The position numbers and the translations under genes were made by a program. The notes beneath the pieces are model-generated. The model made no database searches. It was given only the letters and a program-made list of their open reading frames with translations, and had not been told where the DNA came from. Of a stretch of 64,000 nucleotides of DNA, positions 32,145 through 42,015 are shown one piece after another (the first letter of the stretch is position 1; each line of letters begins with the position of its first letter). The stretch is from Ignavibacteriales bacterium (GTDB taxonomy: Bacteria; Bacteroidota; Ignavibacteria; Ignavibacteriales; Ignavibacteriaceae), in contig JADJIA010000004.1 of NCBI GenBank assembly GCA_016707285.1, positions 1-64,000 on the forward strand. Direction: 5' to 3'.

Positions 32145-33575
32145 ATGAAAAATTTATACTTTTCACTATTGATGCTATCTTTATTAAATATCGATAGTCT
32201 TTCTCAATTGGATCATGCTGTGAACAAAACTTTACATCCCCGTTATCGGGGCATCCCGTCTAAAATTGAAGACACTGGTTTGGAAAGTAATATGTTAAAT
32301 ATGAATATCCTTGAGGATACATACCTTAATAGCCGGTCACTTAAAAAGGGGTTTAAAAGCAATCGTTACAAACCTTCATTTATACAGGCTGATGAAAGGC
32401 AAAAATATTACTTCACATATAGTACGGAGGGAGATTCCGTTACAATGGTTGTTGAAGTTTGGAAGCTAAATTCCTGGGTTAATGAATATCGATTAACCAA
32501 AACCTATAATCAAAATGGAGAAATTGAGACTGAATTAAATGAAAAATGGAGTAATGGCACTTGGGTAAATAATCAAAAATCTTCATACACCTACGATGAC
32601 ACTGGAAACCTGATGTTTTTTTTATATAAACTTTGGGGTAATGGAGCATGGGTGAATTCGCAGCAAAATTTCTATACCCATGATTCAACCGGCAACAGAC
32701 TTTCATATGTAGCACAATCCTGGAATAATAATAATGGTGAATGGAACAATGTTTTTCGAGGGACATATTCATATGATTCTTTGGGGAACAGACTCAGCAG
32801 ATTTTCAGAATCTTGGAGCAACAATGGCTGGGGAAACTATCTCCGTGAAACCTACACATATGATTCAATCGGTAGGTTGACGACCGATCTAATTGAAGGC
32901 TGGGCGGGTCTATATTGGACGAATACTTCTCGCTTCACTTATTCTTATGACTCCAATGGTGAACTTTTTACCGTTTTGGAAGAGTATTGGATGAATAATT
33001 CGTGGAGAAAACAATACCAAACTACATACTACTATGATACTGATGGGAACAGATTACAGGAGCTTATGGAAATATGGGGATTAAATAATTGGGATAATTA
33101 CTCCAAGTCACAACTTTCTTATGACTCATTTGGGAATTGTGTTTTGGCTGAAGCTTTTATATGGGAGAGTGGTTCATGGGTTTCTTATGCAATGAACAAT
33201 GATCTTTATTATAATCATATGAGTGATGTAATCACGATTTCCGGCAAAAGAGTTACAGCGGAATATACAGATATAACAGATATTCAAGCTGATAATCTGT
33301 ATTTAACCTCTTTCTCCCTCTCACAAAACTACCCAAACCCCTTCAATCCTGAAACAGTCATAAGGTTTGCACTTCCAGAGGCTGGATATGTTGAAGGAGT
33401 GGTTTATGACATCCTTGGAAGAGAGGTTAGAACTCTTCTGAATGGCGAGATGAATTCCGGAAATCATGAAGTTAAGTTTGATGCGAAGGGGTTAACTTCG
33501 GGGGCTTATGTTTTCAGGCTTCAAGCGGGACAAAACACAAGTAACATAAAAAATGATTTTGACAAAGTAGATTGA
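32145..33575 (+). CDS. T9SS-exported YD-like WVN-repeat protein (array gene 4)
   Basis: 476 residues as read. The signal peptide is 'MKNLYFSLLMLSLLNIDSLS'. A Ser/Arg-rich linker leads into about nine repeats such as 'NGTWVNNQKSSYTYDDTGNL' and 'NNGWGNYLRETYTYDSIGRL'. The sorting domain 'SLSQNYPNPFNPETVIRF' ends abnormally in 'NIKNDFDKVD'. One A fewer in the A run at about 33547-33552 gives the family end 'NIKMILTK' and TAG at 33568-33570, so the last residues are probably artefactual. No good ribosome site is seen before the ATG. Confidence 0.8.
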   Translation: MKNLYFSLLMLSLLNIDSLSQLDHAVNKTLHPRYRGIPSKIEDTGLESNMLNMNILEDTYLNSRSLKKGFKSNRYKPSFIQADERQKYYFTYSTEGDSVTMVVEVWKLNSWVNEYRLTKTYNQNGEIETELNEKWSNGTWVNNQKSSYTYDDTGNLMFFLYKLWGNGAWVNSQQNFYTHDSTGNRLSYVAQSWNNNNGEWNNVFRGTYSYDSLGNRLSRFSESWSNNGWGNYLRETYTYDSIGRLTTDLIEGWAGLYWTNTSRFTYSYDSNGELFTVLEEYWMNNSWRKQYQTTYYYDTDGNRLQELMEIWGLNNWDNYSKSQLSYDSFGNCVLAEAFIWESGSWVSYAMNNDLYYNHMSDVITISGKRVTAEYTDITDIQADNLYLTSFSLSQNYPNPFNPETVIRFALPEAGYVEGVVYDILGREVRTLLNGEMNSGNHEVKFDAKGLTSGAYVFRLQAGQNTSNIKNDFDKVD

Positions 33576-33585
33576 GGCAAATTAA

Positions 33586-35277
33586 ATGGAAACAAAAACT
33601 CATTTTTTTGAACCGGGAATATCTGCTCGGCTGGTCTATTTGTTCTTCTTGTGCTCTATTCTTGCTTTTGGGCAGAAGTATTCCGGTGATATTGGTCAAC
33701 AGAACCCCGAAGATTATTTCTTTGAAGGTTTTAGTTCTGCAAATAACAAACAGGACAGCATTATCAGGGGATTATTCCCCTTCAGAGAGTCGAAATTCAG
33801 TAAGACCCGGAATACTTCCGCCGCAACATTTTACAGACCACTTAAAGCAGTACTGAATGGTGGTACAAGAAAAGATTATTTCACCTATGATCAGAGTGGG
33901 AACCTCTTAACAAGTTTAGTCGAGAATAACGGTAATTTTGAATCGCGTCAAACATTTACTTGGGATGCACAAGGTAACGGCTTAACCGAACTGTATGAAT
34001 ACTTTGTCTCAGGGGCTTGGAAAAATGCCGAGCTCAGGACTTTCACCTACGATGCGTACGGCAACTGGACAGAAGCATTGATCCAAATCTGGGTAAATGA
34101 CGCATGGGTGAACTCAGACCGGGGAACTTATTTATATAACTCTTCAGGGCATCTTTTGGAAGTTGTTTCCTCTATCTGGACAAATGGAGCATGGGATCAT
34201 AAATACAGAAAGATAATAACATACGATCAGTCAAACCTAAAACTCACCGAGACAGTTGAGACAGGTGGTAACGGATTATGGACTTTTTATGGTCGATCGG
34301 CATTTACTTACGATCAGGGTGGTAATCTTGTGGAGTACCTGACTCAAAATTGGGAAAACGGTGCCTGGCAAAATCTAAAACGTACTCTCAGAACTTTTGA
34401 TTCCTCGGGAAATGACTTGACCGCAGAAGTTCAAGACTGGTTGAACAATTCCTGGGTTAATTCTTTCCGCTCTGATTATACCTATAATTCTGCGGGTAAA
34501 AGATTGAGTATGAAGAGCCAGATATGGGAATCCGGCAACTGGTTTAACAACCTCTTTTATAGTTATGAGTATAACCAGAATGGAACACAGACCCGGCATA
34601 TCGAGAGATTATGGAATAGAGGATTGAACGACTGGATACTCCAACGCCAATTTGTGAATGAATTTGATGTGCAAGGCAACTGGGTTTTGCACAGCAATGA
34701 GATCTGGAGTGACAGTGCATGGTTCAGTGTGGAACAAAGAGAACGGACCTTTGACCAAAATAATAACATGCTGAGTGAGTTACGAAGGACGAGATATACC
34801 GGTGACTGGAAAATTTATTATATGAAAGATTTCTCCTATGACCCGCATGGTAATTGTATATACGGTACCGTAGTTGATAGTGTCGGCCAACCGATGGTTG
34901 ATCCGCTTCAGATGTATTACAATCACGGTACCAGTGCAATATCTTACAGTGCCAAAACCCTGGAGATTGAATATCAAACTTTCACTAATATCTCAGACGA
35001 AAACGGAAGCCTTATTTCCTTTTCCCTCTCCCAAAACTACCCAAACCCCTTTAACCCGGAAACAGTTATCAAGTTTGCTCTCCCCGAAGCAGGATTTGTT
35101 AAAGGAATTGTTTACGACATCCTTGGAAGAGAGGTATCAACCCTTCTAAATGGAGAGATGAATCCCGGAAATCATGAAATTAAGTTTGATGCTGTTGGAT
35201 TATCCTCCGGCGTTTACTTTTTCAGGCTTACTACCAACCGTGGCAGTAACCACCTAAAAATGCTTTTGACAAAATGA
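33586..35277 (+). CDS. T9SS-exported YD-like WVN-repeat protein (array gene 5)
   Basis: An intact 563-residue protein with GAGG 9 bases before the ATG. The signal region is 'ISARLVYLFFLCSILAFGQ'. About ten repeats of roughly 32 residues follow, for example 'NDAWVNSDRGTYLYNSSGHL' and 'NNSWVNSFRSDYTYNSAGKR'; each has a Trp core and a Tyr-Asp/Asn-x-x-Gly turn like RHS/YD repeats. The sorting domain runs from about residue 475 to 'SNHLKMLLTK'. There is no RHS core and no C-terminal toxin domain. Together with the next gene it forms a unit that is duplicated at 36584-39594. Confidence 0.85.
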   Translation: METKTHFFEPGISARLVYLFFLCSILAFGQKYSGDIGQQNPEDYFFEGFSSANNKQDSIIRGLFPFRESKFSKTRNTSAATFYRPLKAVLNGGTRKDYFTYDQSGNLLTSLVENNGNFESRQTFTWDAQGNGLTELYEYFVSGAWKNAELRTFTYDAYGNWTEALIQIWVNDAWVNSDRGTYLYNSSGHLLEVVSSIWTNGAWDHKYRKIITYDQSNLKLTETVETGGNGLWTFYGRSAFTYDQGGNLVEYLTQNWENGAWQNLKRTLRTFDSSGNDLTAEVQDWLNNSWVNSFRSDYTYNSAGKRLSMKSQIWESGNWFNNLFYSYEYNQNGTQTRHIERLWNRGLNDWILQRQFVNEFDVQGNWVLHSNEIWSDSAWFSVEQRERTFDQNNNMLSELRRTRYTGDWKIYYMKDFSYDPHGNCIYGTVVDSVGQPMVDPLQMYYNHGTSAISYSAKTLEIEYQTFTNISDENGSLISFSLSQNYPNPFNPETVIKFALPEAGFVKGIVYDILGREVSTLLNGEMNPGNHEIKFDAVGLSSGVYFFRLTTNRGSNHLKMLLTK

Positions 35278-35291
35278 GAGGTTAAATTCAG

Positions 35292-36569
35292 ATGTTTTCA
35301 GTTGTTCAGAGATTACAATGCAGATTTGTCATCATAACCATAACTGCTATTCTCTTACTGTTTACCGATGTTAGTTCTCAGAAGGAGTGGTATTTTAGAT
35401 ATCAAATCCCGTTTGTTGCAATAAAATCTTTTTCTGTTGTTGACTCAATGTGCATCTATGTGGTTGATTCTTATGGTCTTAACATTTCAACAGATGCAGG
35501 GTACACATGGAGCCGTGTTAGTATGGATTCGGAATTGGAATCCGTCAAATTCTTCACACGAAACAGAGGGTTTCTTAGAAGAGGTGATGATTTAAGGTAC
35601 ACAACTGACGGAGGTGTCACATCAAACCATTCGGTCTGGGCTAATGGTGTTGCAGAAGTTAGTTATATTGACTCATTAACTGTATTGGCTTCTATATCGG
35701 ATTATATACCTTCGGCATATTTACGAAAAACTACGGACGGTGGTTTGAGTTGGTCGACGACTTCTATCGGACATAGTGGTTTTATGTACTTATGTGATCA
35801 AATGGATAGTCTCATTTGGACATCGGGTCAGACTTATGTACCATCTCCGGCGGGCCCTCCACCTATCGAAAACATTTTAAAGTATTCCCCTGATAACGGT
35901 AATACCTGGATCCAGCATTCAAGGGGTGGGCTTGAAAATCGTACCGCATTAGAGTTAATGAAACCGAATGCGGTTGTTATCGTCATTGGTAACAAAGATG
36001 TCAAGTCGAGCACCGATGGTGGTGCAATATTTAATTATTATCCGAAAACTCGAAAGATTTACTCACTCAAAACGGTGGGAGACACAATTTTATATTGTGG
36101 GTCTGATTCAGGATACATCGGCTGGTCAAGTGACTGCGGAGAAATATTTGAATACCAAAAAATGAATACCAACAGCGACATTAAGTTACTTGATGTTACA
36201 TGGAATGGGGATCTATATGCAATATCAGTTGATAGGAAATTGTACTCCACAGTAAAACTGAAACCGGTTCCGGTTGATGTTGATGATTTATCGACCGATC
36301 TCCCTGAACACTTCTCCCTCTCACAAAATTACCCAAACCCCTTTAACCCTGAGACCGTTATCAAGTTTTCCATCCCGGAAACAGGATATGTTAAAGGAGT
36401 AGTTTATGACATCCTTGGAAGAGAGGTAACAACCCTTCTAAATGGAGATATGAATTCCGGAAATCATGAAGTTAAGTTTGAAGCCAATGGGCTTGCCTCG
36501 GTAATTTATGTTTTCAGGCTTACAACCAACAGTGTCAGCAAACACATAAAAATGATTTTAACAAAATGA
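35292..36569 (+). CDS. T9SS-exported YCF48/BNR-like protein (array gene 6)
   Basis: An intact 425-residue protein. The signal region is 'FVIITITAILLLFTDVSSQ', then 'KEWYFRYQIPF'. Six or so T-D-G-G-type units ('STDAGYTW', 'TTDGGLSW', 'SPDNGNTW', 'STDGGAIF') are followed by a sorting domain from 'SLSQNYPNPFNPETVIKF' to 'KHIKMILTK'. It is a close paralogue of the 38302 gene along its whole length. The stop region contains the GAGAGG ribosome site of the next gene. Confidence 0.85.
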   Translation: MFSVVQRLQCRFVIITITAILLLFTDVSSQKEWYFRYQIPFVAIKSFSVVDSMCIYVVDSYGLNISTDAGYTWSRVSMDSELESVKFFTRNRGFLRRGDDLRYTTDGGVTSNHSVWANGVAEVSYIDSLTVLASISDYIPSAYLRKTTDGGLSWSTTSIGHSGFMYLCDQMDSLIWTSGQTYVPSPAGPPPIENILKYSPDNGNTWIQHSRGGLENRTALELMKPNAVVIVIGNKDVKSSTDGGAIFNYYPKTRKIYSLKTVGDTILYCGSDSGYIGWSSDCGEIFEYQKMNTNSDIKLLDVTWNGDLYAISVDRKLYSTVKLKPVPVDVDDLSTDLPEHFSLSQNYPNPFNPETVIKFSIPETGYVKGVVYDILGREVTTLLNGDMNSGNHEVKFEANGLASVIYVFRLTTNSVSKHIKMILTK

Positions 36570-36583
36570 GAGGAATGAATAAA

Positions 36584-38287
36584 ATGGTAACAAAGTCTCG
36601 TTTTTCCTTTTCCGGATACATTATTCGGGGGATCGGTTTGTTTTTGTTGTTTCAAGTTCTAACATTTGCTCAACAATCGTTTGAAAACAAACTTCCTGTA
36701 ATTCCTGAAATCAATGGTTTATATTTTACAGAGAATCATAACGATAATGAAATCAGTTTGAACCAGGATTTTAAATCTGATTTAAACACGGAAAATTTTC
36801 GATCGGTAAAGAGTGAAAACAGAGGTGGAGAATCAATCCTTTATTGTCCTTTAAAGGTTTCTCTTAATGGTGGTACTGGATATTACTATTACACCTATAA
36901 TAATGCCGGTAGTACATTGTCTAGAATTATAGAAAGTAATGGTGTATATACATCAGCCGTGTTTAACACTTATGATTCACGCGAGAACAGGTTAACAGAA
37001 CTTAAACAAAATTATGTTTCAGGGGTTTGGAAGAATGTCGAACTTATATCTTATACTTACGATGAAAACAACAACAGAACATCAATGTTAACTCAGCAAT
37101 GGGTTAATGAATCATGGAGTAATATCTCTTTTAGCACTCATACCTATAACTCTTCAGGCTATCAATTGGTAAATACATACTTTAAGTGGTCAAATGAAGC
37201 ATGGGTCGCAACATCAAGGAATACCATAAGTTACAATCAGTTTAACTCCCCATTGATCGAAACCTATGAAAAAAGCACAAACGGAGTATTGGTCTTTGAT
37301 AATCGCAGACTTCATACATATGATGCCGGAATTAAATTAACGCAATTTCTGACCCAGAAATGGGTAAATGGTGACTGGCTGAATGTTAATCTTAATAGTA
37401 ACTACTATGATGAGTCTGGTTATGTAATATCACAATTAACCCAAATCTGGTCCGGAAATTCGTGGGTTAATGTATCTCGTGCTTTATACACAAATAATTC
37501 TTTGGGGAAATATTTATTAGACACTATGCAGGTTTGGGAGTCAGGTAATTGGATTAATCACACATTCTATAGTCAGGAGTATCATCAAAATGGTTCAATG
37601 AGTGTGAAAATTCAAAAATGGTGGAACAGAACTATAAACAACTGGGACAACCAGTGGATATGGCATGATGACTATGATGCACACAATAATTTGGTGTATC
37701 GCAGCACAGGACAATGGAGCGATAGTGGTTGGGTCACTTCTGCAAGACAAATCATGAGTTATGATGAAAATGATAATTTTGTGGCGCATTTAGGTCAATC
37801 ACTTGTGAACGGTGGTTGGCTTACAAATTACAACTTAGAATACTCATATGATGTCAATGGAAACTGTATCTACGCCTCTGCTTTTGACCGGGACTGGCTG
37901 CCGATCTACTACAACCTTTATTTGTGGTACAACAACAATAGTAATTTGATGTCTTTCAACGCCAAGACTGTGGAGGTTCAATATCAGACTATTACTGAAA
38001 TTAAAACGGAAAACGAGATATTAATCAACTTCTCCCTCTCCCAAAACTACCCAAACCCCTTCAATCCTGAAACAGTCATAAGGTTTGCACTTCCCGAGGC
38101 TGGATATGTTAAAGGAGTGGTTTATGACATCCTTGGAAGAGAGGTTAGAACTCTTCTGAATGGCGAGATGAATTCCGGAAATCATGAAGTTAAGTTTGAT
38201 GCGGAGGGGTTAACTTCGGGTATTTATGTTTTCAGGCTTCAAGCGGGACAAAACAGCAGTAATATTAAAATGATCTTGACAAAATGA
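36584..38287 (+). CDS. T9SS-exported YD-like WVN-repeat protein (array gene 7)
   Basis: 567 residues from the ATG at 36584. The frame opens at 36566, but GAGAGGA followed by 9 bases fits 36584, and the same spacing precedes the 38302 gene. The signal region is 'IIRGIGLFLLFQVLTFAQ'. About ten repeats such as 'NESWSNISFSTHTYNSSGYQ' and 'GNSWVNVSRALYTNNSLGKY' precede a sorting domain nearly identical at the DNA level to that at 33310-33570. It is intact and paralogous to the 33586 gene. Confidence 0.85.
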   Translation: MVTKSRFSFSGYIIRGIGLFLLFQVLTFAQQSFENKLPVIPEINGLYFTENHNDNEISLNQDFKSDLNTENFRSVKSENRGGESILYCPLKVSLNGGTGYYYYTYNNAGSTLSRIIESNGVYTSAVFNTYDSRENRLTELKQNYVSGVWKNVELISYTYDENNNRTSMLTQQWVNESWSNISFSTHTYNSSGYQLVNTYFKWSNEAWVATSRNTISYNQFNSPLIETYEKSTNGVLVFDNRRLHTYDAGIKLTQFLTQKWVNGDWLNVNLNSNYYDESGYVISQLTQIWSGNSWVNVSRALYTNNSLGKYLLDTMQVWESGNWINHTFYSQEYHQNGSMSVKIQKWWNRTINNWDNQWIWHDDYDAHNNLVYRSTGQWSDSGWVTSARQIMSYDENDNFVAHLGQSLVNGGWLTNYNLEYSYDVNGNCIYASAFDRDWLPIYYNLYLWYNNNSNLMSFNAKTVEVQYQTITEIKTENEILINFSLSQNYPNPFNPETVIRFALPEAGYVKGVVYDILGREVRTLLNGEMNSGNHEVKFDAEGLTSGIYVFRLQAGQNSSNIKMILTK

Positions 38288-38301
38288 GAGGAATGAGTTA
38301 A

Positions 38302-39594
38302 ATGTTCCATGTTGTTAAGAGATTTCAGAACAAATTGATCTTGATAACTGTATCTGCTTTTATCTTTTTGTTTACAGATGTTTCGGCTCAAAAAGAGTGG
38401 TACTACAGATGCTCCACAAAGTTTGATAACGTGGTTTCCTTTTCAGTTGTCGACTCGTTATACATGTATGTTGCCGACCGAAAAGGACTTCATAAGTCCA
38501 CCGATGGCGGTTACACTTGGACAAAATTGATCTCTGCAAGTTATTATTCCGCACAAGTTATATTTAGATCGAGAAATAATGGGTTACTCGTAACTTCAGG
38601 TCCAATAAAATTGACCTCGGATGGAGGTCTTACTTGGGAACCGGTTTTCGATGCCGCCGCACATGCAAACATAGTCTTTACTGATTCACTCAGAGCTGTG
38701 TCCTTCAGGACCGGTACGCAATCAAACGGTTTCCCAATCACACTTGCAAGAACATATGATGGCGGAGCAACCTGGGAATGGCGGTCTACTCACTTGTACC
38801 CCGGAGTTTTACAATGGATCGATCAGGTTGACAGTACAATCTGGGGATTCGGCTCTATCCTGACACAGGGTTATCCCGCTCCTGTTATGGGAACACTGGT
38901 GGCACACTCAACAAACGATGGCGTCACATGGATAACCGACAGTACATACGTTAATTATACCAAATGGACAGGACTTGTGGTTATGCGCCCTAACGTGGTT
39001 ATAGCCTTGGCACTTGACCGTATTCTTAAAGTCAGCACAGACGGGGGAGATAATTTTGTTCATTATTATCATCCAAGGAATCTATATTCTTTAAGAAAGT
39101 CAGGCGATTCTGTTTTTTATGCCGGTTCTGACTCCGGATTTATCGCCTCTTCGCGGGACTATGGAATTACCTTTACCTATACCAAACTTAACACCAATAA
39201 AGCCATAAAATGTTTAGAGATAACGAAAAACGGCGATGGGTATGCACTTTCAGAAGATTCCATTCTTTTTTCAACTATAAAACTGAAACCGATTCCCTCG
39301 GATATAGGAGATTCACAGGAAAACACTCCATTTTCATTTACCCTCTCGCAAAACTTCCCAAACCCCTTTAACCCTGAGACCGTTATCAAGTTTTCCATAA
39401 CCGAAACAGGTCCCGTTAAAGGTGTAGTTTATGATATCCTTGGAAGAGAAGTAAAAACTCTTCTAAATGGAGAGATGAATCCCGGCAATCACCAGGTAAA
39501 GTTTGATGCCGCAGGGATCGCATCAGGTGTTTATTTTTTCAGGATTGAAGCCGGGAAATATTCCTCAGCGATAAAGATGGTGATAAGTAAGTAA
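38302..39594 (+). CDS. T9SS-exported YCF48/BNR-like protein (array gene 8)
   Basis: An intact 430-residue paralogue of the 35292 gene. The signal region is 'LILITVSAFIFLFTDVSAQ', then 'KEWYYRCSTKF'. The units include 'STDGGYTW', 'TSDGGLTW', 'TYDGGATW' and 'STNDGVTW'. The sorting domain is slightly divergent ('SQNFPNPFNPETVIKFSITE') and ends 'SSAIKMVISK'. GAGAGGA lies 9 bases before the ATG. Confidence 0.85.
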   Translation: MFHVVKRFQNKLILITVSAFIFLFTDVSAQKEWYYRCSTKFDNVVSFSVVDSLYMYVADRKGLHKSTDGGYTWTKLISASYYSAQVIFRSRNNGLLVTSGPIKLTSDGGLTWEPVFDAAAHANIVFTDSLRAVSFRTGTQSNGFPITLARTYDGGATWEWRSTHLYPGVLQWIDQVDSTIWGFGSILTQGYPAPVMGTLVAHSTNDGVTWITDSTYVNYTKWTGLVVMRPNVVIALALDRILKVSTDGGDNFVHYYHPRNLYSLRKSGDSVFYAGSDSGFIASSRDYGITFTYTKLNTNKAIKCLEITKNGDGYALSEDSILFSTIKLKPIPSDIGDSQENTPFSFTLSQNFPNPFNPETVIKFSITETGPVKGVVYDILGREVKTLLNGEMNPGNHQVKFDAAGIASGVYFFRIEAGKYSSAIKMVISK

Positions 39595-39615
39595 AGAATT
39601 TCGCAAAGAGAACCA

Positions 39616-41793
39616 ATGAGATCAAAAACAGCAATTGTTATCGTTTTACTTTTACAGTGCATAATAGTGTCACAGACTTTGGATCACTCCGTCCGAAGAA
39701 TTGCTCCGCGACCGACCTCAAGAGACATTTCTTACATCACAAAACTAAATGATGGCAGAATTGTTGCCGCTATGAACCCAACAGGGTTAATTTACAGTAG
39801 TGATGATGGACTCACATGGACAGAAGATCTCACACTTAGAACCTCAAATCCACCTTCGAATATTGTGTATCTGTCTGAAGAAACCTTTGCGGGAACATCC
39901 ACAAAAGGTGAATTCTTTATTACCCACGATGGCGGACTTTCATTTACAGTGAAATCTTTGCTCTCGGGGGCATTACCAACATTTACTTTTTCGAAGATAG
40001 GTTTTGCAAATGAAGGGGTGAGTATTGCAATTTATTATGCCGAGACAGCAAAATATCTGTTAAAAACCACTGACGGATGGCAGACACAATCAAATATCGT
40101 AGCACCCCCGGAATATTTTGGCGGAGACATGTTTATCTTCATCGACTCATCAATTGTTGTCAGTTCCCGTTACTGTATCTATCGATCATCAGATCTTGGA
40201 AATTCATGGATACCGGTATACTACTCAAAACAGGGAAATTTTCTCGATCATGGGAACGGGAAGATATCCTTTTTTTCTTCATCGGATTCAGTGTTCACAT
40301 CTTCTGACAGGGGTGTGTCATGGGAATACCGGGCTAATTCACCAAAAAATTTGAAAAGCAGTCAGGCAGTTCTGTTAAAGAATGGAGATGTATATGTTTC
40401 TAACATGAGATTTGATACTCTCTATCGAGCAACTGATGAATTGTCAAACTGGACCATGGTTAAAAATCTCGGGACATACCTTAAAGGTTCTCCAAGAGGA
40501 TTTCTCACAATAACTGATACCCTTGCCTTTTTGGTTGGGGACTATGGATATATTTATCGTTATTCAGGAGCGGAATTAAACAGAAGTATGATATCTGAGG
40601 CTTATCTTCCCTCATCCAATGCATGGTTTGCTGACACCCTTCATGCTATCACTGCTCGTGGTAACCAGACCTCTGACGGCGGAAAAACCTGGAGGGATGG
40701 ATTCGCCTGGCCTCCAATTGGAGCACCGGATAGGGGGAGTTATCTTTCACTCTCAAAAACGGGTCTGGGTGTTATCGCCTTCAACTCTTACAATTATTTT
40801 CCTCCGAATCCATCACCTGTCGATTACACTGCGATACTGATAACCACTGATCATGGCGTAACATGGGGTGTAAGAGAGGAAAATTACAGTCATTTAACCT
40901 ATGATGTTACAGCAATGGGCGACTCATTGATAATATTCGCCCTCATCCGAACCCAAATGGGGTGGAATTATTACCTCGGACTTGTTTTCAAAGATCCATC
41001 CGGTTACTACTACAGAACAAACACTCTACCCGCAAAGGTAATCGATCTTGCTGCAATTAATTCAAGGAAAATGATCCTGGCTGCCACATCCGATTCACTT
41101 ATGGCTTCCTATGACAGTGCGAAGACCTGGAGAACAATTTTGAAACCCGGTGGTTCGCCCGGGTTTCAAGAGGTAATTGCCAATGAGGCGGGGACAATCA
41201 TAGTCAGAAGATCGGGCAATCTATATATATCGACAAACTTCGGCTCTTCGTGGTCTACAACCCTCTATAACTTCGCGGGCGCCGGTGTTTACGCTTTGAG
41301 CCCTAACGGTTTGCTCGCTTTCAGCAGCAACAATATCGTGAAATATCAACACAGGAATACGACAACCTGGAAGTCCATCAATTATGACTTCATTGAAAAT
41401 GTTCAGAATTTACAGTTCGTTGATGAGTCAACACTGATGGTCCAAACGGGAAGAGCAGGTTATTATCGGATAGATATTTCCGATACAGTCACTACCTCCG
41501 TTGAGGAGAAGAGCCCAGTGCAACAACCCGGTTCCTTTACCCTCTACCAAAACTACCCAAACCCCTTCAATCCTGAAACAGTCATAAGGTTTGCACTTCC
41601 CGAAGCGGGATTCGTAAAAGGTGTGGTTTACGACATCCTTGGAAGAGAAGTAAAAACTCTTCTGAATGGCGAGATGAATTCCGGCAATCATGAAGTGAAG
41701 TTTGATGCGGAGGGATTATCCTCGGGTGTTTATTTCTTTCGACTTGAGTCGGGGAAATATTCTTCGGCGATTAAGATGGTGGTGGGGAAGTGA
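39616..41793 (+). CDS. T9SS-exported YCF48/BNR-like protein (array gene 9, last)
   Basis: An intact 725-residue protein. The signal peptide is 'SKTAIVIVLLLQCIIVSQ'. Sialidase-like units include 'SSDDGLTW', 'THDGGLSF', 'SSDLGNSW', 'SSDRGVSW', 'TSDGGKTW' and 'TTDHGVTW'. The sorting domain runs from 'LYQNYPNPFNPETVIRFALP' to 'SSAIKMVVGK'. It closes the array; a long imperfect inverted repeat with a T run follows. Confidence 0.85.
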   Translation: MRSKTAIVIVLLLQCIIVSQTLDHSVRRIAPRPTSRDISYITKLNDGRIVAAMNPTGLIYSSDDGLTWTEDLTLRTSNPPSNIVYLSEETFAGTSTKGEFFITHDGGLSFTVKSLLSGALPTFTFSKIGFANEGVSIAIYYAETAKYLLKTTDGWQTQSNIVAPPEYFGGDMFIFIDSSIVVSSRYCIYRSSDLGNSWIPVYYSKQGNFLDHGNGKISFFSSSDSVFTSSDRGVSWEYRANSPKNLKSSQAVLLKNGDVYVSNMRFDTLYRATDELSNWTMVKNLGTYLKGSPRGFLTITDTLAFLVGDYGYIYRYSGAELNRSMISEAYLPSSNAWFADTLHAITARGNQTSDGGKTWRDGFAWPPIGAPDRGSYLSLSKTGLGVIAFNSYNYFPPNPSPVDYTAILITTDHGVTWGVREENYSHLTYDVTAMGDSLIIFALIRTQMGWNYYLGLVFKDPSGYYYRTNTLPAKVIDLAAINSRKMILAATSDSLMASYDSAKTWRTILKPGGSPGFQEVIANEAGTIIVRRSGNLYISTNFGSSWSTTLYNFAGAGVYALSPNGLLAFSSNNIVKYQHRNTTTWKSINYDFIENVQNLQFVDESTLMVQTGRAGYYRIDISDTVTTSVEEKSPVQQPGSFTLYQNYPNPFNPETVIRFALPEAGFVKGVVYDILGREVKTLLNGEMNSGNHEVKFDAEGLSSGVYFFRLESGKYSSAIKMVVGK

Positions 41794-41798
41794 GTAGA

Positions 41799-41943
41799 GC
41801 TTCAGAACCTCAGAACCTCGGAACCTCAGTGTCGAAGTAGCGAAGAATCAGAGTATCAGAGTAGCGGAGGTTCTGAATCTCCGAAGTTCTGAAGTACTGA
41901 AGTTCTGAATCTCCGAAACTCCGGGTCTCTGAGGTTCTTTTTT
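41799..41943 (+). repeat. GAACCTC/GAGGTTC low-complexity repeat with terminator-like ends
   Basis: AGAACCTCAG at 41804-41813 is perfectly complementary to CTGAGGTTCT at 41929-41938, which runs into six Ts. Between them, variants of CAGAACCTC, GAAGTTCTGA and GAATCTCCGA repeat several times, so a long multi-branched hairpin is possible. It closes the secreted-protein array before efp. Confidence 0.6.
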
Positions 41944-42015
41944 GTACTCTCCCGTTTAATTGATATTTTGCAAATTCAGTTTTTATTTTTTCCCCAACAA
42001 AAGTGTAAAAGGACT

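Noticed and set aside
26801..38287. YD-like proteins as RHS or polymorphic toxins
   Set aside because: They lack the RHS core boundary motif, a variable toxic C-terminus and an immunity gene; every one ends in a T9SS sorting domain.
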